DNA of 44,295 bases from Rhodanobacter sp. Lineage in GTDB: Bacteria; Pseudomonadota; Gammaproteobacteria; Xanthomonadales; Rhodanobacteraceae. The notes beneath the pieces were generated by a model. It made no database searches. It was given only the letters and a program-made list of their open reading frames with translations, and was not told where the DNA came from. Location: contig SCSE01000021.1 in the NCBI GenBank assembly GCA_004298015.1, positions 1 to 44,295 of the forward strand, given 5' to 3'. The number at the start of each line of letters is the position of its first letter. Position 1 is the stretch's first letter. Shown one piece after another: positions 18,616 through 28,946 of this stretch. The translations under genes were made by a program, and so were the position numbers.

Positions 18616-19011
18616 TCAAACGTCGGCTGGAAACCGCCCTTCGCTGCGCAGTTGCGCGATCTCCTCGTCGGTGAAAAGTCGCGAACGGGTGAGGAAACGC
18701 ACGCCCTCGCCGTTTTCCAGCGAAAACATGCCGCCACGCCCTTCGACCACGTCAATGATCAGCTGAGTGTGTTTCCAGTACGCGTACTGCGAGGGGCTCA
18801 TGTAGAACGGTGCGCCGGCGATCTGTCCCAGCTGCACGTCCCGATCGCCCACGATGAAGTCGTCCTGCGGATAACACATCGGCGAGGAGCCATCACAACA
18901 ACCGCCCGACTGATGGAACAGCAAGGCACCGTGCCTTTGGCGCAGGCGCTCGATCAGCGCTTCGGCGGCGGGCGTGGCGATAACTTTTTCGATGACCGGA
19001 AGTTCAGGCAT
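18616..19011 (-). CDS. DUF779-family protein (aldehyde dehydrogenase partner)
   Basis: The protein has 131 residues from the ATG at 19011. The DUF779 signature is clear: LLFHQSGGCCDGSSPMCYP with Cys38, Cys39 and Cys46, then an FYMSPSQYAYWKHTQLIIDV region and the VRFLTRSRLFTDEE ending. The Cys-rich loop could bind a metal or thiol, but the biochemical role of the family is not established. Genes of this family are often found beside acetaldehyde-type dehydrogenases, as here: it follows the aldehyde dehydrogenase by 67 bases on the same strand and probably shares its sigma-54 promoter. Confidence 0.9.
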   Translation of the reverse strand: MPELPVIEKVIATPAAEALIERLRQRHGALLFHQSGGCCDGSSPMCYPQDDFIVGDRDVQLGQIAGAPFYMSPSQYAYWKHTQLIIDVVEGRGGMFSLENGEGVRFLTRSRLFTDEEIAQLRSEGRFPADV

Positions 19012-19078
19012 GGCTGGTTTCCAACGATGACGGCGACGATCCACCGGAATGGGTCGCCACCGGTACTTGCGTGCCCTC

Positions 19079-20599
<1,521 letters not shown>

Positions 20600-20635
20600 C
20601 GTTGTGCTCCGCTCGTGGAAGGTAACCCAGAGAGG

Positions 20636-20651
20636 AGCAGAAGTTGTGCCA
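20636..20651 (-). promoter_or_regulatory. Sigma-54 (-24/-12) promoter of the aldehyde dehydrogenase
   Basis: The minus strand reads TGGCAC-AACTT-CTGCT. The -24 GG and -12 GC are 12 bases apart as required, and it matches TGGCAC-N5-TTGCW with one mismatch. The transcript would start near 20626, 27 bases before the ATG. The divergent gene encodes a GAFTGA-containing sigma-54 activator, which supports the call. Confidence 0.78.
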
Positions 20652-20813
20652 GCAGCCGGTCGACCACGGCCATTGCTGCGATCTCACATGCCACGTAGCT
20701 ACCTGGCACTAGAGAATAAAAATATATTGCTGCCACGCAGCATATTTGCCGGCGTGCCAACAGTTGCGCTGGTGCCGCTGCTGTGCTTTTTATCGGAACA
20801 CTCACTGCAACGG

Positions 20814-20832
20814 GTGTCGCAGATTGCGACAC
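20814..20832. promoter_or_regulatory. Activator binding palindrome (enhancer-like) for the AcoR-type regulator
   Basis: A perfect 8-bp inverted repeat, GTGTCGCA-GAT-TGCGACAC, is centred about 197 bases upstream of the predicted sigma-54 transcription start, a normal enhancer distance. A further TGCGACAC half-site begins at 20848, within the regulator's own start codon region. The palindrome ends 4 bases before the regulator's GGAGG ribosome-binding site, so binding could also repress the regulator gene. Confidence 0.65.
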
Positions 20833-20846
20833 TTCGGAGGTGGCAG

Positions 20847-22748
20847 ATGCGACACCCTGATCTCAACGCGTCCATCAAGACTGCGCGACATCGATTTTTC
20901 GATGGCGTCGGCGAACCGCGCGGACTCGTCTCGGATACGATTCTTGCTTCATGGCGCCGCTGCCTTGAGCAAGGGCTGGTCGCCGACGCGAAGCCGCACG
21001 TCGAGCTGATCGAACGCCACGCGCTGAACGAACTGCAGGAACATCACGAGACCCTGCGCCGGCTGTGTCGGCCCGAACTCGAAATGCTGTATGCCAGCGC
21101 CAGCCAGGCCGGCAGCATCGTGGTGCTGACCGCCCCGGATGGCTTCATCCTCGACGCGCTTGGCAGTACCGACTTCCTCGACAAGGCGGCGCGGGTGTCA
21201 TTGCGTCCGGGCGCGCCGTGGAGCGAAGCCTCGACCGGCACCAATGCGATCGGCACCGCACTGGTGGAGCGGCGCGCGGTGGAAGTTCGTGGTGGCGAGC
21301 ACTATTACGCGCCCCACCGCGTGCTCAGCTGTTCAGCCTCGCCGATCTTCGATCCGCAAGGGCAGGTAGTCGGTGTACTCGACCTCTCCGGCGAGGCCTC
21401 GGTGCATCACCTGCATGCACTGGGCATGGTGCAGCTGGCGGTCGAGCAGATCGAGCATCGCCTGTTCGAAAGCCATTTCGCCGGCGCCGACATCGTGCGT
21501 ATCCAGCCCGACCCGGCGCTGCTCGGCACGGCGCGCGAAGGCATGCTGGTCTTCGAGGCGCACCGGCTGGTGGCGGCGAACCGGCATGCGCTTCGCCTGC
21601 TCGGCGTCGATTGGGACGAGCTGGGCAAGCGTCGTTACGACGAGCTGTTTGCCTCCGCGCTGCCGCGACCGGGCCGCATCGCCGGCATGCGATGCCAGAC
21701 GGGCGAGATGGTGCATGCCCGGCGCGATGCACCGCGTCAGCCGCATGCGGCAGCGAGGCAACCACTGACCACGCGGATCAAGCCGGTACGCTCGCCGGCG
21801 GCGGTTTTCAGTGCCGATCTCGATGCCGCGATCGATCGCAACGTACGCCTGCTTGATGCCGACATCCCGCTGTTGCTGCAAGGTGAAACCGGCACCGGCA
21901 AGGAGATCGTGGCGCGTGAATTGCACAGGCGCAGTGCACGGGCCGCGGCACCCTTCATCGCGGTCAACTGCGCCGCCCTGCCCGAGAGCCTGATTGAGTC
22001 GGAGTTGTTCGGTTACCTGCCCGGCGCCTTCACCGGCGCACGCCGCGACGGCGCGCCGGGTCTGTTGCGCCAGGCCGATGGCGGCACCTTGTTTCTGGAC
22101 GAACTGGGCGACATGCCGCTGGCGATGCAAAGCCGTTTGTTGCGGGTGCTGCAGGAACGCGAAGTCACCCCGCTCGGTGGCAGACGCGCCCAGGCGATCG
22201 ACATCGCGGTGATTGCCGCCACCCACCGCCAGTTGGACGAACTGGTCGAACATGGTGAATTCCGCGCCGATCTTTACTACCGCGTCGCGCAGTCGACGTT
22301 GCAGCTGCCCGCGCTGCGTGAACATGCCGAACCGGCCACGGTGATCCGCCAGCTATGGCTGGCGTTGGGTGCGGCGCAGGTTCCGATGCGACTGGACGCC
22401 ATGCTGGTCGAGCATCTGGCCACGCTGCCCTGGCCCGGCAACCTGCGCCAGTTGGTCGGCCTGCTGCGCAGCCTGATGGCACTCGGCCATGTCGGGGCGA
22501 CCCTGACTCTGGACGATCTTCCCGCGCCGCTGAAAACCCAGCCGCCGGTGCCGCGACCCTCCAGCATGCCAATAGCGGCAAGCCTTCACACGCTGGAGCG
22601 CCGGGCGATCGACGACGCCCTCGCCAGCAGCCAGGGTAACGTGGCGGCCGCCGCCCGCAAGCTGGGGGTCAGTCGCAGCACGATTTATCGGCGCCTCAAC
22701 GAGGATCGCCCGGCCTCATGCAGCCAGCCGGCCAACGGCCGCCACTGA
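20847..22748 (+). CDS. AcoR-like sigma-54-dependent transcriptional activator
   Basis: The protein has 633 residues from the ATG at 20847, chosen for the GGAGG site 6 bases upstream; the open frame extends further 5' but crosses the regulatory region and is unlike the family. Order: an N-terminal helical part and GAF-type sensor (about 60-200, including [16 protein letters not shown]), a linker, the AAA+ domain with Walker A GETGTGKE (346-353) and the sigma-54 loop GAFTGA (393-398), and a C-terminal Fis-type helix-turn-helix ([15 protein letters not shown]). AcoR-type proteins activate acetoin/alcohol or aldehyde catabolism genes. The effector is unknown. The 3' end overlaps prmC by 53 bases in antisense. 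Confidence 0.92.
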   Translation: MRHPDLNASIKTARHRFFDGVGEPRGLVSDTILASWRRCLEQGLVADAKPHVELIERHALNELQEHHETLRRLCRPELEMLYASASQAGSIVVLTAPDGFILDALGSTDFLDKAARVSLRPGAPWSEASTGTNAIGTALVERRAVEVRGGEHYYAPHRVLSCSASPIFDPQGQVVGVLDLSGEASVHHLHALGMVQLAVEQIEHRLFESHFAGADIVRIQPDPALLGTAREGMLVFEAHRLVAANRHALRLLGVDWDELGKRRYDELFASALPRPGRIAGMRCQTGEMVHARRDAPRQPHAAARQPLTTRIKPVRSPAAVFSADLDAAIDRNVRLLDADIPLLLQGETGTGKEIVARELHRRSARAAAPFIAVNCAALPESLIESELFGYLPGAFTGARRDGAPGLLRQADGGTLFLDELGDMPLAMQSRLLRVLQEREVTPLGGRRAQAIDIAVIAATHRQLDELVEHGEFRADLYYRVAQSTLQLPALREHAEPATVIRQLWLALGAAQVPMRLDAMLVEHLATLPWPGNLRQLVGLLRSLMALGHVGATLTLDDLPAPLKTQPPVPRPSSMPIAASLHTLERRAIDDALASSQGNVAAAARKLGVSRSTIYRRLNEDRPASCSQPANGRH

Positions 22749-23553
22749 CCCGATCGCGCCGCTCCAGATCCTGGGCGGTGAATACCTCGGCATAGCCCGC
22801 GTTTTGCAACAACGCGCGCACTGCTTCGCCCTGCTGCCAGCCGTGTTCGAACAACAGCCAGCCCGGCGGCTGCAGATGGCGGCGCGCATCATCGATGATC
22901 TGGCGGATGTCGTCGAGGCCATCTCGCCCCGAGACCAGTGCTGTCGACGGCTCGAAACGCAGATCGCCGCGACCGAGGTGGGGATCGTCGGACTCGATGT
23001 AGGGCGGGTTGGAGACGATCAGCTCGACACGCTCATCGCCCAGCGGTGACAACCAGTCGCCACACCGGAAGCTCACATTGCCGATGCCGTTCTTGCGCGC
23101 ATTGCCATCGGCCACCGCCAGTGCGCCGGCACTGGCATCGATGGCGATCACCTGTGCCTGCGGTCGCTCGCTGGCAATCGCCAGTGCGATCGCACCGCTG
23201 CCGGTGCCGAGGTCGACCACGCCACATGCCGCATCGCACGGCAGACGCGCCAGCGCCAGTTCGACCAGCAGTTCGGTTTCCGGTCGCGGAATCAGCGTAG
23301 CCGGCGTCACCTCCAGCAGCAGCGACCAGAAGCCGCACACGCCGGTAAGATAAGCCACCGGCTCGCCACGAGAACGGCGCTCGACCAGGTTGTCGAAAGC
23401 CAGCTTGACGTCGCTGTCCAGCACGTCGCCGGCATGGGAAAACAGCCAGCTCCGCGGCTTGCCAAGCACGTGCAGCAACAGTACCTCGGCATCGACACGT
23501 TCGCCGAGTTGCGCCGTCGCGGCGGTCAGTGCCTGGCGCACCTGCAGTGTCAT
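22696..23553 (-). CDS. prmC: Peptide chain release factor N5-glutamine methyltransferase
   Basis: The protein has 285 residues from the ATG at 23553; upstream in-frame codons do not resemble the family. PrmC (HemK) methylates the GGQ glutamine of release factors RF1 and RF2. It has the N-terminal helical domain ([11 protein letters not shown]), [11 protein letters not shown], the S-adenosylmethionine loop DLGTGSG (114-120) and the catalytic NPPY (182-185). The usual neighbour prfA is not beside it in this window. Its final 17 codons lie antisense to the end of the sigma-54 activator gene, so the C-terminal extension beyond the methyltransferase fold is constrained by both genes. Confidence 0.94.
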   Translation of the reverse strand: MTLQVRQALTAATAQLGERVDAEVLLLHVLGKPRSWLFSHAGDVLDSDVKLAFDNLVERRSRGEPVAYLTGVCGFWSLLLEVTPATLIPRPETELLVELALARLPCDAACGVVDLGTGSGAIALAIASERPQAQVIAIDASAGALAVADGNARKNGIGNVSFRCGDWLSPLGDERVELIVSNPPYIESDDPHLGRGDLRFEPSTALVSGRDGLDDIRQIIDDARRHLQPPGWLLFEHGWQQGEAVRALLQNAGYAEVFTAQDLERRDRVSGGRWPAGCMRPGDPR

Positions 23554-24087
23554 CGGCACCCTTGACGCGGGACGGCACACGTAGGTTTCGCGGCGTTCAA
23601 CCGTGCACCATTTCGCCCGGCAAGCACGCCGCCAAGCCACGGTGGACACCGCGGCTTCAACGGACACGCCATCGTCAACGGCCGAGGGCCGTGGCAGTCA
23701 CGTTGTCGACCCGGCACGCGCTTCTCCCTGGGAGCCTGTCGGACTTGTGGAATCGAAAGCGAAAATTTGCCTGCGCGAGGACAGAGTTTCAACGACTCGC
23801 CGACCGATAGCCGTTCTATCGACCAGGAAACGGCGGAAACATGGACCACGCAAGCAAATTTGCAGCCGATTCTTCATAAGCGACAGGCTCCCAGGCTCTG
23901 CACAAGCACAGTGCACAGTGTAGGTGCAACACCGCCAGGGCACAGCCACCGGGTGCATCCCAGGAAGGCTGGCGTGCGTATCTTCATCTACGTGCGTGCC
24001 AGCGGACACTCGCATCTGCCCGGCTCAAGTGTCATGTCCGCGGCAAGTGCCGCCACTTTCCGCCCCGCCATCTTTACAGGACCCCGC
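23554..24087. other. Intergenic region carrying a MITE-like element
   Basis: No gene of these 534 bases is supported. The prmC-proximal part (23554-23726) holds only a small hairpin (ACGGCC/GGCCGT near 23682). The middle is the 169-bp inverted-repeat element at 23727-23895. The rest, up to the lipoprotein start, shows no clear promoter or structure. Confidence 0.6.
23727..23895. mobile_element. MITE-like element, 169 bp with 15-bp perfect terminal inverted repeats
   Basis: The left end CCTGGGAGCCTGTCG is perfectly repeated in inverse orientation at the right end. Similarity continues inward: both arms contain GAATCG, then AAATTTGC(C/T)TGCG at matching positions, giving imperfect arms of about 55 bases around a centre of about 60 bases. 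It has no transposase gene. This is the architecture of a non-autonomous miniature inverted-repeat element. No convincing target-site duplication was found at the ends. Confidence 0.65.
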
Positions 24088-25023
24088 ATGCCATCCAGCC
24101 AGCATCCGTCACCCCGTCGCGGACCGCAGCGCGCGCTCATGGCAACCTTGATGCTGGGCAGCGGCGTGTTGAGCGGCTGCCAGTCGATGCTGTTTCACGG
24201 TCTCAACCTGACGGCGCGCAAGGCGGACGTGACCGTGAGCCGCGAGGTGGTGTTCGATCCAGCCGAAAAGCTGGCGCTGGACGTCTACCGTCCGCGCAAT
24301 GCACACAACGCGCCGGTGGTGGTGTTTTTCTACGGCGGCAGCTGGAAGTCCGGAAAACGGCAGTGGTACCGCTGGGTCGGCGAGGCATTGGCCCGACGCG
24401 GCCTGGTGGTGGTGATTCCCGACTACCGCCTGTGGCCACGCGTGCGCCTGGACGGCTTCATGCAGGATGCCGCGATTGCCGTCGCCTGGGCGCATGCCCA
24501 TGCCGACGAATACGGCGGCGATCCACGAGCGTTGTTCCTGATGGGCCACTCCGCGGGCGCGCATATCGGTGCGCTGCTGGCCACCGATGCCGACTGGCTG
24601 CGTGCGGTGGGCATGCGACCGCGCGACCTGGATGGCTTCATCGGCGTGGCCGGACCTTACGATTTCCTGCCGTTGAAAGACCCCGATTTCATCGACATGT
24701 TCGGCAGCACGCAGGCAGCGCAATGGCGCTCGCAACCCGTGCACTACGTCAATGGCGACGAACCGCCGATGCTGTTGATGCAGGGCACGACCGACAGGAT
24801 CGTGTGGCCGCGCAATGCGAAGTCACTGGCCGCGGCCTTGCAGCGCGAAGGCGAGCCGGTGGAGCTGAAGATGTATCCGGACATCGGCCACGCCGCGATC
24901 CTGCTGGCGATGTCGCGGCCGTTCCGCAACAAGGCGCCGGTACTGGATGACACACTGCAATTCATCCACGCCCAGTTGGCGCGGCGCCGGAAAGCGTCTG
25001 GAGAGAGACCTGGCGGACTTTGA
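24088..25023 (+). CDS. Lipoprotein alpha/beta hydrolase (esterase/lipase, BD-FAE-like)
   Basis: The protein has 311 residues from the ATG at 24088 (CAGGA 8 bases upstream; the frame is open further 5' but that part runs through the MITE). A lipobox LSGC gives lipidated Cys31. The fold shows the oxyanion motif FFYGGSW, nucleophile Ser155 in GHSAGA, Asp236 in TTDRIVWP and His268 in DIGHAAI, a complete serine-hydrolase triad in the right order. Relatives cleave carboxyl esters, including acetyl or feruloyl groups; the substrate is unknown. Location predicted at the membrane facing the periplasm. Confidence 0.88.
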   Translation: MPSSQHPSPRRGPQRALMATLMLGSGVLSGCQSMLFHGLNLTARKADVTVSREVVFDPAEKLALDVYRPRNAHNAPVVVFFYGGSWKSGKRQWYRWVGEALARRGLVVVIPDYRLWPRVRLDGFMQDAAIAVAWAHAHADEYGGDPRALFLMGHSAGAHIGALLATDADWLRAVGMRPRDLDGFIGVAGPYDFLPLKDPDFIDMFGSTQAAQWRSQPVHYVNGDEPPMLLMQGTTDRIVWPRNAKSLAAALQREGEPVELKMYPDIGHAAILLAMSRPFRNKAPVLDDTLQFIHAQLARRRKASGERPGGL

Positions 25024-25141
25024 CGATCGAGGCGAGAATCAGGCCCCGCCAGGGAAGATTTTCAGGGCGCCGGATGGTTCCACCCAGCGCCTGACGGCGA
25101 TCGCTGCTGCAGGCGGGGATCTCAGCCGCGCGCGCGGGCAC

Positions 25142-25220
25142 CGTCCGCCACACTTCGTGATGACGATCTGGGTAGGGCCGGCGGACAGTGTCCGCCCTAC
25201 GACTGATCGCGATAAATCGC
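25142..25220 (+). repeat. Dispersed palindromic repeat, copy B (partial)
   Basis: It carries the left boundary CGTCCGCCACACTTCGTGATGACG and the core TAGGGCCGGCGGACAGTGTCC, followed by GCCCTACG and ATCGCGATAAATCG. It matches the left half of copies at 7771 and 43959 but lacks the GCTGCACCCGCG right half. The core GGCGGAC-A-GTCCGCC can fold into a hairpin. Confidence 0.65.
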
Positions 25221-25289
25221 ATGGCGCCGTTCGGTGCCCGTAGACGCCGCCGACCGTCTTGATCGGGAACATCCGCACGCAGGAGGTAC

Positions 25290-25391
25290 ATGGTGGGCAA
25301 CTTCGGGAAGTTTGGTGAGCTAGATGACCCGAATTTGCCCGCCGCGTGCCGCCGGCATGGGTGCCTGACGACGTCCGCGGCAGGTTGGTGA
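25290..25391 (+). CDS. Possible 33-residue small protein
   Basis: An ATG with a full AGGAGGT Shine-Dalgarno 3 bases upstream opens a 33-codon frame (MVGNFGKFGELDDPNLPAAC...) ending in TGA at 25389. The peptide has no signal, no membrane segment and no family I recognise; two Cys and an Arg-rich middle are its only features. The ribosome-binding site is unusually good for a chance frame, but with a spacing of 3 bases it is short. It may equally be a chance ORF in repeat-flanking DNA. Confidence 0.3.
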   Translation: MVGNFGKFGELDDPNLPAACRRHGCLTTSAAGW

Positions 25392-25408
25392 TTTTTCCTC
25401 AGCCTAAC

Positions 25409-28099
25409 TCAGTGCGCCAGGATGCTGTCCGGCTTCTGCACGGCCTTGAGCGCGCTGCACAGCTTGATTGATTCGGCGGTCTGCGCCAGTCCGCGGTCGA
25501 TACCGGCGGCATCGCCTGTCCGCGGCTTGAAGAACGCCTGCAACCGATTCACCTCGCCAGCGGAACACCCGCCGCCGCCGGCCAGCAGCGGCAGATAGCC
25601 GCCGGCAAAGCTGCCGGTGCGCTTGAGTACCTGCGGGTAGTGGGCGGTAAACCATGCCCACATCGCGCTGCGACCGGCCAACGTATCGCGGCCGCCACGC
25701 AGCAGCGACACCATCTCGCCCACCTTGACCTGCTTGCTCAAGGAGAAATCGCGTACCTGCTCGCTCAGCGCTGGCGTGTCGGCATGCGCAAGCCCGCCGA
25801 GGATGCCATTGCGCAGCGCCGGATCACTGGTTTTCGGCAGCTCGGCAATCAAGGCGTCGACCGCGGGCTTGCCCTGCTTCTGCACCGCCACGCCCAGCGC
25901 GTCGGCAAGCAGGTCGGGATCGGCGGCGGAAAGGTTCAGACGGCCATCCGGCTTGCGCTTGAGTGCCGCCTCACCCTGCTTGAGCAACGCCGCCCGCACC
26001 GACGGCAGCTTGAAATCGAACGCCAGCGTTCCGGCCAGGGTACTGCGCAACAACGAAGCATCTTCCGACTCGCCGGGTGTGCGCTGGTAACCGAGCTGCT
26101 GCAGGCGCGGCAGGTAGGCCGCCTTCATCCACGCCACCAGTCTGGCCCGCTGGGCTTCGGTCCGCGCCTCGTGGCGGTAGATCCAGCCGACCTGGCCGAT
26201 CGGCGCAGTAGCCACCTCGCGTACCTTGGAACGGGTCAGCGGCTGCAAGGCCATCAAGACCTCGCCGGCATCCAGGTCGCCGCGATGAAATCCGGCGTAG
26301 ATGGCGTCGGCGTAGGCCAGCTTTTCGGCATCACTGAGATTGCCTACATGCTTGACCAGACCGGCCAGGCCGGCCTTGCCGAGACTGAATCGGTAGTAGC
26401 CGCTGGCATTGGCATTGGGCATCACCCAGGTTGGCTGGTTGGCGCCGGCCAGCAGCATCGAACCGCTCGCCTTGTCCAGCATCTCGCAACTGACCTTGCT
26501 GCCGTCAGCGGTGCCATAGCGCACGCACACCGGCACCCCCCAGATCCGCTTGGTGCTGCCGCTGCTGCCTACCGGCAGATAGCGGCTCTGACGCAGACTC
26601 AATACCGTCTTGCCGTCCTTGTGCTCAAGCCGGGTTTGCACGTACGGCACCCCGGACTGGTTGAGGAAACTGTTGAAGGCGTGCTTGAACGCGGCACCCT
26701 TGCCGGCGGCCGCTGCGATGGCATCGACCAGGTCATTGGCATCGGCATTGCTGAATTTGTATTTCTGGATATAGGCGCGCATGCCCTTCTGGAACGTCTT
26801 CGGGCCGACATAGTTCTCGAACATGCCCAGCACGCTGGCACCCTTCTTGTAGGTGATGCCGTCGAACGCGGTGAGGATGTCGCCGTTGCCGGTGATCGGC
26901 TGGCGAATCTTGCGCGCGCTGACCAGGCTGTCATTGCGCATGGCGCTTTGCGCACCCAGCACCCGATCGAGGTCGGCGCGGTATTCCGGATGCACCTCCT
27001 CGGTGACCTTCTGCTGCATCCAGGTGGCGAATGCCTCGTTCAACCAGATGTCGTTCCACCAGGCCATGGTCACGGTATCGCCGGTCCACTGATGCGCCAG
27101 CTCATGCGCCGTGACGTTGAACGAGCCACGCACGTTGCGCGCCGGAGAGTCCTTGTCGAGCAGCAGCAGCCAGTCGCGGAAGGTGACCAGTCCGGGGTTT
27201 TCCATCGCCCCGGCAGCAAAGTCCGGCGCGGCCAGCAGATCGAGCTTGTCGAACGGATAGCCGAACCCGTAATAGTTCTCCAGTGCATGGATGATGCTCG
27301 GGGTCTCGCCCAGCACATGCGACATCCGGTGTGCCTCGCCACTGGCGGCGATACCGCGCAGACGCAGCGGCTTGCTGCGATAGGCATCGGGAGCGATCTC
27401 GGATGCCTTGGTGATATCCCACGGGCCGACCGCGAACGCCACCAGATACGTCGGCAGCGGCACGGTGCGCGCAAAGGTCACCGTCTTCCAGCCCTTGCCG
27501 GCAGAGGTTTGCCTGACCTGCCGCGTGTTGGCCACGGCGGTGTCGCCGTCCGGCACGGTGAGGCTGATGTCGAATGGCGTCTTGAAGTCGGGCTGGTCAA
27601 AGCCGGGGAAGGCAAAACGTGCGCTGATCGGCTCCATCTGCGTCATCGCGTACGGCTTGCCCTTGGCTGTGACCTTGTAAAGGCCCTGCAACTGCGCATT
27701 CAGCGGCGCGCTGTACTGGAACGTCAGGGTCAACGACTGGGGCTGCAGGACATGGCCGAAGTCGAGCCGTGCCACACCGGCCCTGGAATCCACTTCGGCG
27801 TAAGTCGCCGGATGACGTTTGCCGGCGGCGTCGGTCACCGTCACCTTCGACACCTTGAGCTGCTTGCCATCAAGCCACAGGTGATCGGAGGCCTTGGTCA
27901 GCTTGACCTTGATGGTGGTGGTGCCGGAAAAATCCTGCTGCGCCGGATCGACCTTGAAGGCGAGCTGGTACGACTGCGGTACCGCCCAGCGCGGAAGCTT
28001 GCCCTTGGGGGCCTGAGTCGCGGCGGGGCTGGCGGCAAGCGCGACGCCACAACACGCGGCAAGCGCGGTAAGCAACAGAGGACGGACGAGACGGCGCAT
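25409..28099 (-). CDS. M1-family metalloaminopeptidase (secreted/periplasmic)
   Basis: The protein has 896 residues from the ATG at 28099, chosen because the signal peptide (MRRLVRPLLLTALAACCGVALA) starts there; an ATG 11 codons upstream is less likely. It removes N-terminal residues from peptides using zinc. Visible: the substrate-anchoring GAMEN (297-301), the zinc motif HELAHQW (His332, Glu333, His336), and NEAFATW 18 residues on (zinc Glu355). The C-terminal half is the ERAP1-like helical domain. It matches the larger M1 type with export signal, as in many Xanthomonadales. It is alone, with the gene on the right starting 178 bases away. Confidence 0.94.
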   Translation of the reverse strand: MRRLVRPLLLTALAACCGVALAASPAATQAPKGKLPRWAVPQSYQLAFKVDPAQQDFSGTTTIKVKLTKASDHLWLDGKQLKVSKVTVTDAAGKRHPATYAEVDSRAGVARLDFGHVLQPQSLTLTFQYSAPLNAQLQGLYKVTAKGKPYAMTQMEPISARFAFPGFDQPDFKTPFDISLTVPDGDTAVANTRQVRQTSAGKGWKTVTFARTVPLPTYLVAFAVGPWDITKASEIAPDAYRSKPLRLRGIAASGEAHRMSHVLGETPSIIHALENYYGFGYPFDKLDLLAAPDFAAGAMENPGLVTFRDWLLLLDKDSPARNVRGSFNVTAHELAHQWTGDTVTMAWWNDIWLNEAFATWMQQKVTEEVHPEYRADLDRVLGAQSAMRNDSLVSARKIRQPITGNGDILTAFDGITYKKGASVLGMFENYVGPKTFQKGMRAYIQKYKFSNADANDLVDAIAAAAGKGAAFKHAFNSFLNQSGVPYVQTRLEHKDGKTVLSLRQSRYLPVGSSGSTKRIWGVPVCVRYGTADGSKVSCEMLDKASGSMLLAGANQPTWVMPNANASGYYRFSLGKAGLAGLVKHVGNLSDAEKLAYADAIYAGFHRGDLDAGEVLMALQPLTRSKVREVATAPIGQVGWIYRHEARTEAQRARLVAWMKAAYLPRLQQLGYQRTPGESEDASLLRSTLAGTLAFDFKLPSVRAALLKQGEAALKRKPDGRLNLSAADPDLLADALGVAVQKQGKPAVDALIAELPKTSDPALRNGILGGLAHADTPALSEQVRDFSLSKQVKVGEMVSLLRGGRDTLAGRSAMWAWFTAHYPQVLKRTGSFAGGYLPLLAGGGGCSAGEVNRLQAFFKPRTGDAAGIDRGLAQTAESIKLCSALKAVQKPDSILAH

Positions 28100-28276
28100 G
28101 GCGGTTTTCCCCGGGGTCGAATAATCGATCATCTACGCTAGTGCGGGTGGCAGGCCGGCCCCAGTGCCAGAAGGCATGAGCATCGGTATCGCCATTTGTT
28201 GCCAAGCTGCCGCGAAGTAAACCAGCCTCAGCCCCCGCACCGGGAACCCAGCGAATATGGTAACGAGGGCATGACT

Positions 28277-28816
28277 TCAGCCCGCTACGTCCGCCTGCTC
28301 CAGCGTGACCGCCACCGCGTGAATCACCGTGGCGATACGTGCCGCACTCTGGATCGGCTGTGCTGAAAGACCGTGCTTGCGCAGCGTCTTCTCGTGCGAG
28401 GCCACGCAGGAGCCGCAACCGTTGATGGCCGAAACCGCCAGGCAGGCCAGTTCGAAGTCGACCTTTCCGCAACCCGGGTTGAGCATCGCGTTCATCCGCA
28501 ACCCGGCACGCAAGCTACCGTACTCCGGCTCTTCGACCAGATGCACGAAACGGTAGTAGATGTTGTTCATGGCCATGATCGTAGCCGCCACACGCGCTCC
28601 GTTTCGTTCTTCGTCGCTTGCGTGCAGCATCGCTTCCGCAGCTACTGCGACGGTCAGCGGCTTGTAACGCGAGGCAATCGCGCAGGCCAGCGCAACCAAC
28701 AGGATCTGCTTCTGGCTCAGCCCGGGCGCACCACCTTCACTCAGCACGGACTCCAGGTTCAGTCGCAGGTCCTTGGCATAATCAGGCAACTGGGCTTTCA
28801 ATTCGGCAAGATTCAT
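28277..28816 (-). CDS. ahpD: Alkyl hydroperoxide reductase AhpD (carboxymuconolactone decarboxylase-like fold)
   Basis: The protein has 179 residues from the ATG at 28816 (GAGGA 7 bases upstream). It aligns along its length with mycobacterial AhpD, including LPDYAKDLRLNL near the start, MNNIYYRF, AGLRMNAMLNPG, and the thiol centre INGCGSCVASHE with Cys134 and Cys137 and the following His141. AhpD reduces oxidised AhpC, taking the place of AhpF. It lies 174 bases after ahpC on the same strand; a hairpin (28947-28977) separates them. Confidence 0.93.
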   Translation of the reverse strand: MNLAELKAQLPDYAKDLRLNLESVLSEGGAPGLSQKQILLVALACAIASRYKPLTVAVAAEAMLHASDEERNGARVAATIMAMNNIYYRFVHLVEEPEYGSLRAGLRMNAMLNPGCGKVDFELACLAVSAINGCGSCVASHEKTLRKHGLSAQPIQSAARIATVIHAVAVTLEQADVAG

Positions 28817-28946
28817 CGGAATCCTCATCAATTGGCAGGCAAAAAAATGCCGGCGACAGAGCCGGAGCCCGTCGAATTTCAGTGATCGGACAAAAGCCTG
28901 GTCACCTAACATCCGACGGCCTCCCCAGCCCGGTGCCGGCAGGGAA

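Larger units (their letters stand above)
25024..25408. other. Intergenic region with repeat copy and a possible tiny ORF
   Basis: These 385 bases between convergent genes contain the dispersed repeat copy at 25142-25220 and a 33-codon frame at 25290-25391. Nothing else is recognised. No obvious intrinsic terminator for either flanking gene was found. Confidence 0.6.

Noticed and set aside
20676-20693. Second sigma-54-like sequence (TGGCAT with a downstream CGCA)
   Set aside because: The GG-to-GC distance is one base too long; the match at 20636-20651 has the right spacing.
23603-23923. A 106-codon frame crossing the MITE-like element
   Set aside because: Its middle is translated inverted repeat and it has no ribosome-binding site; it is explained by the element itself.
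25640-28141. An open frame of over 800 codons on the plus strand opposite the M1 aminopeptidase
   Set aside because: It is the antisense shadow of a high-GC gene with clear catalytic motifs; it has no family signature and no ribosome-binding site of note. The same applies to the long frame opposite the CocE-like gene (5138-7153).
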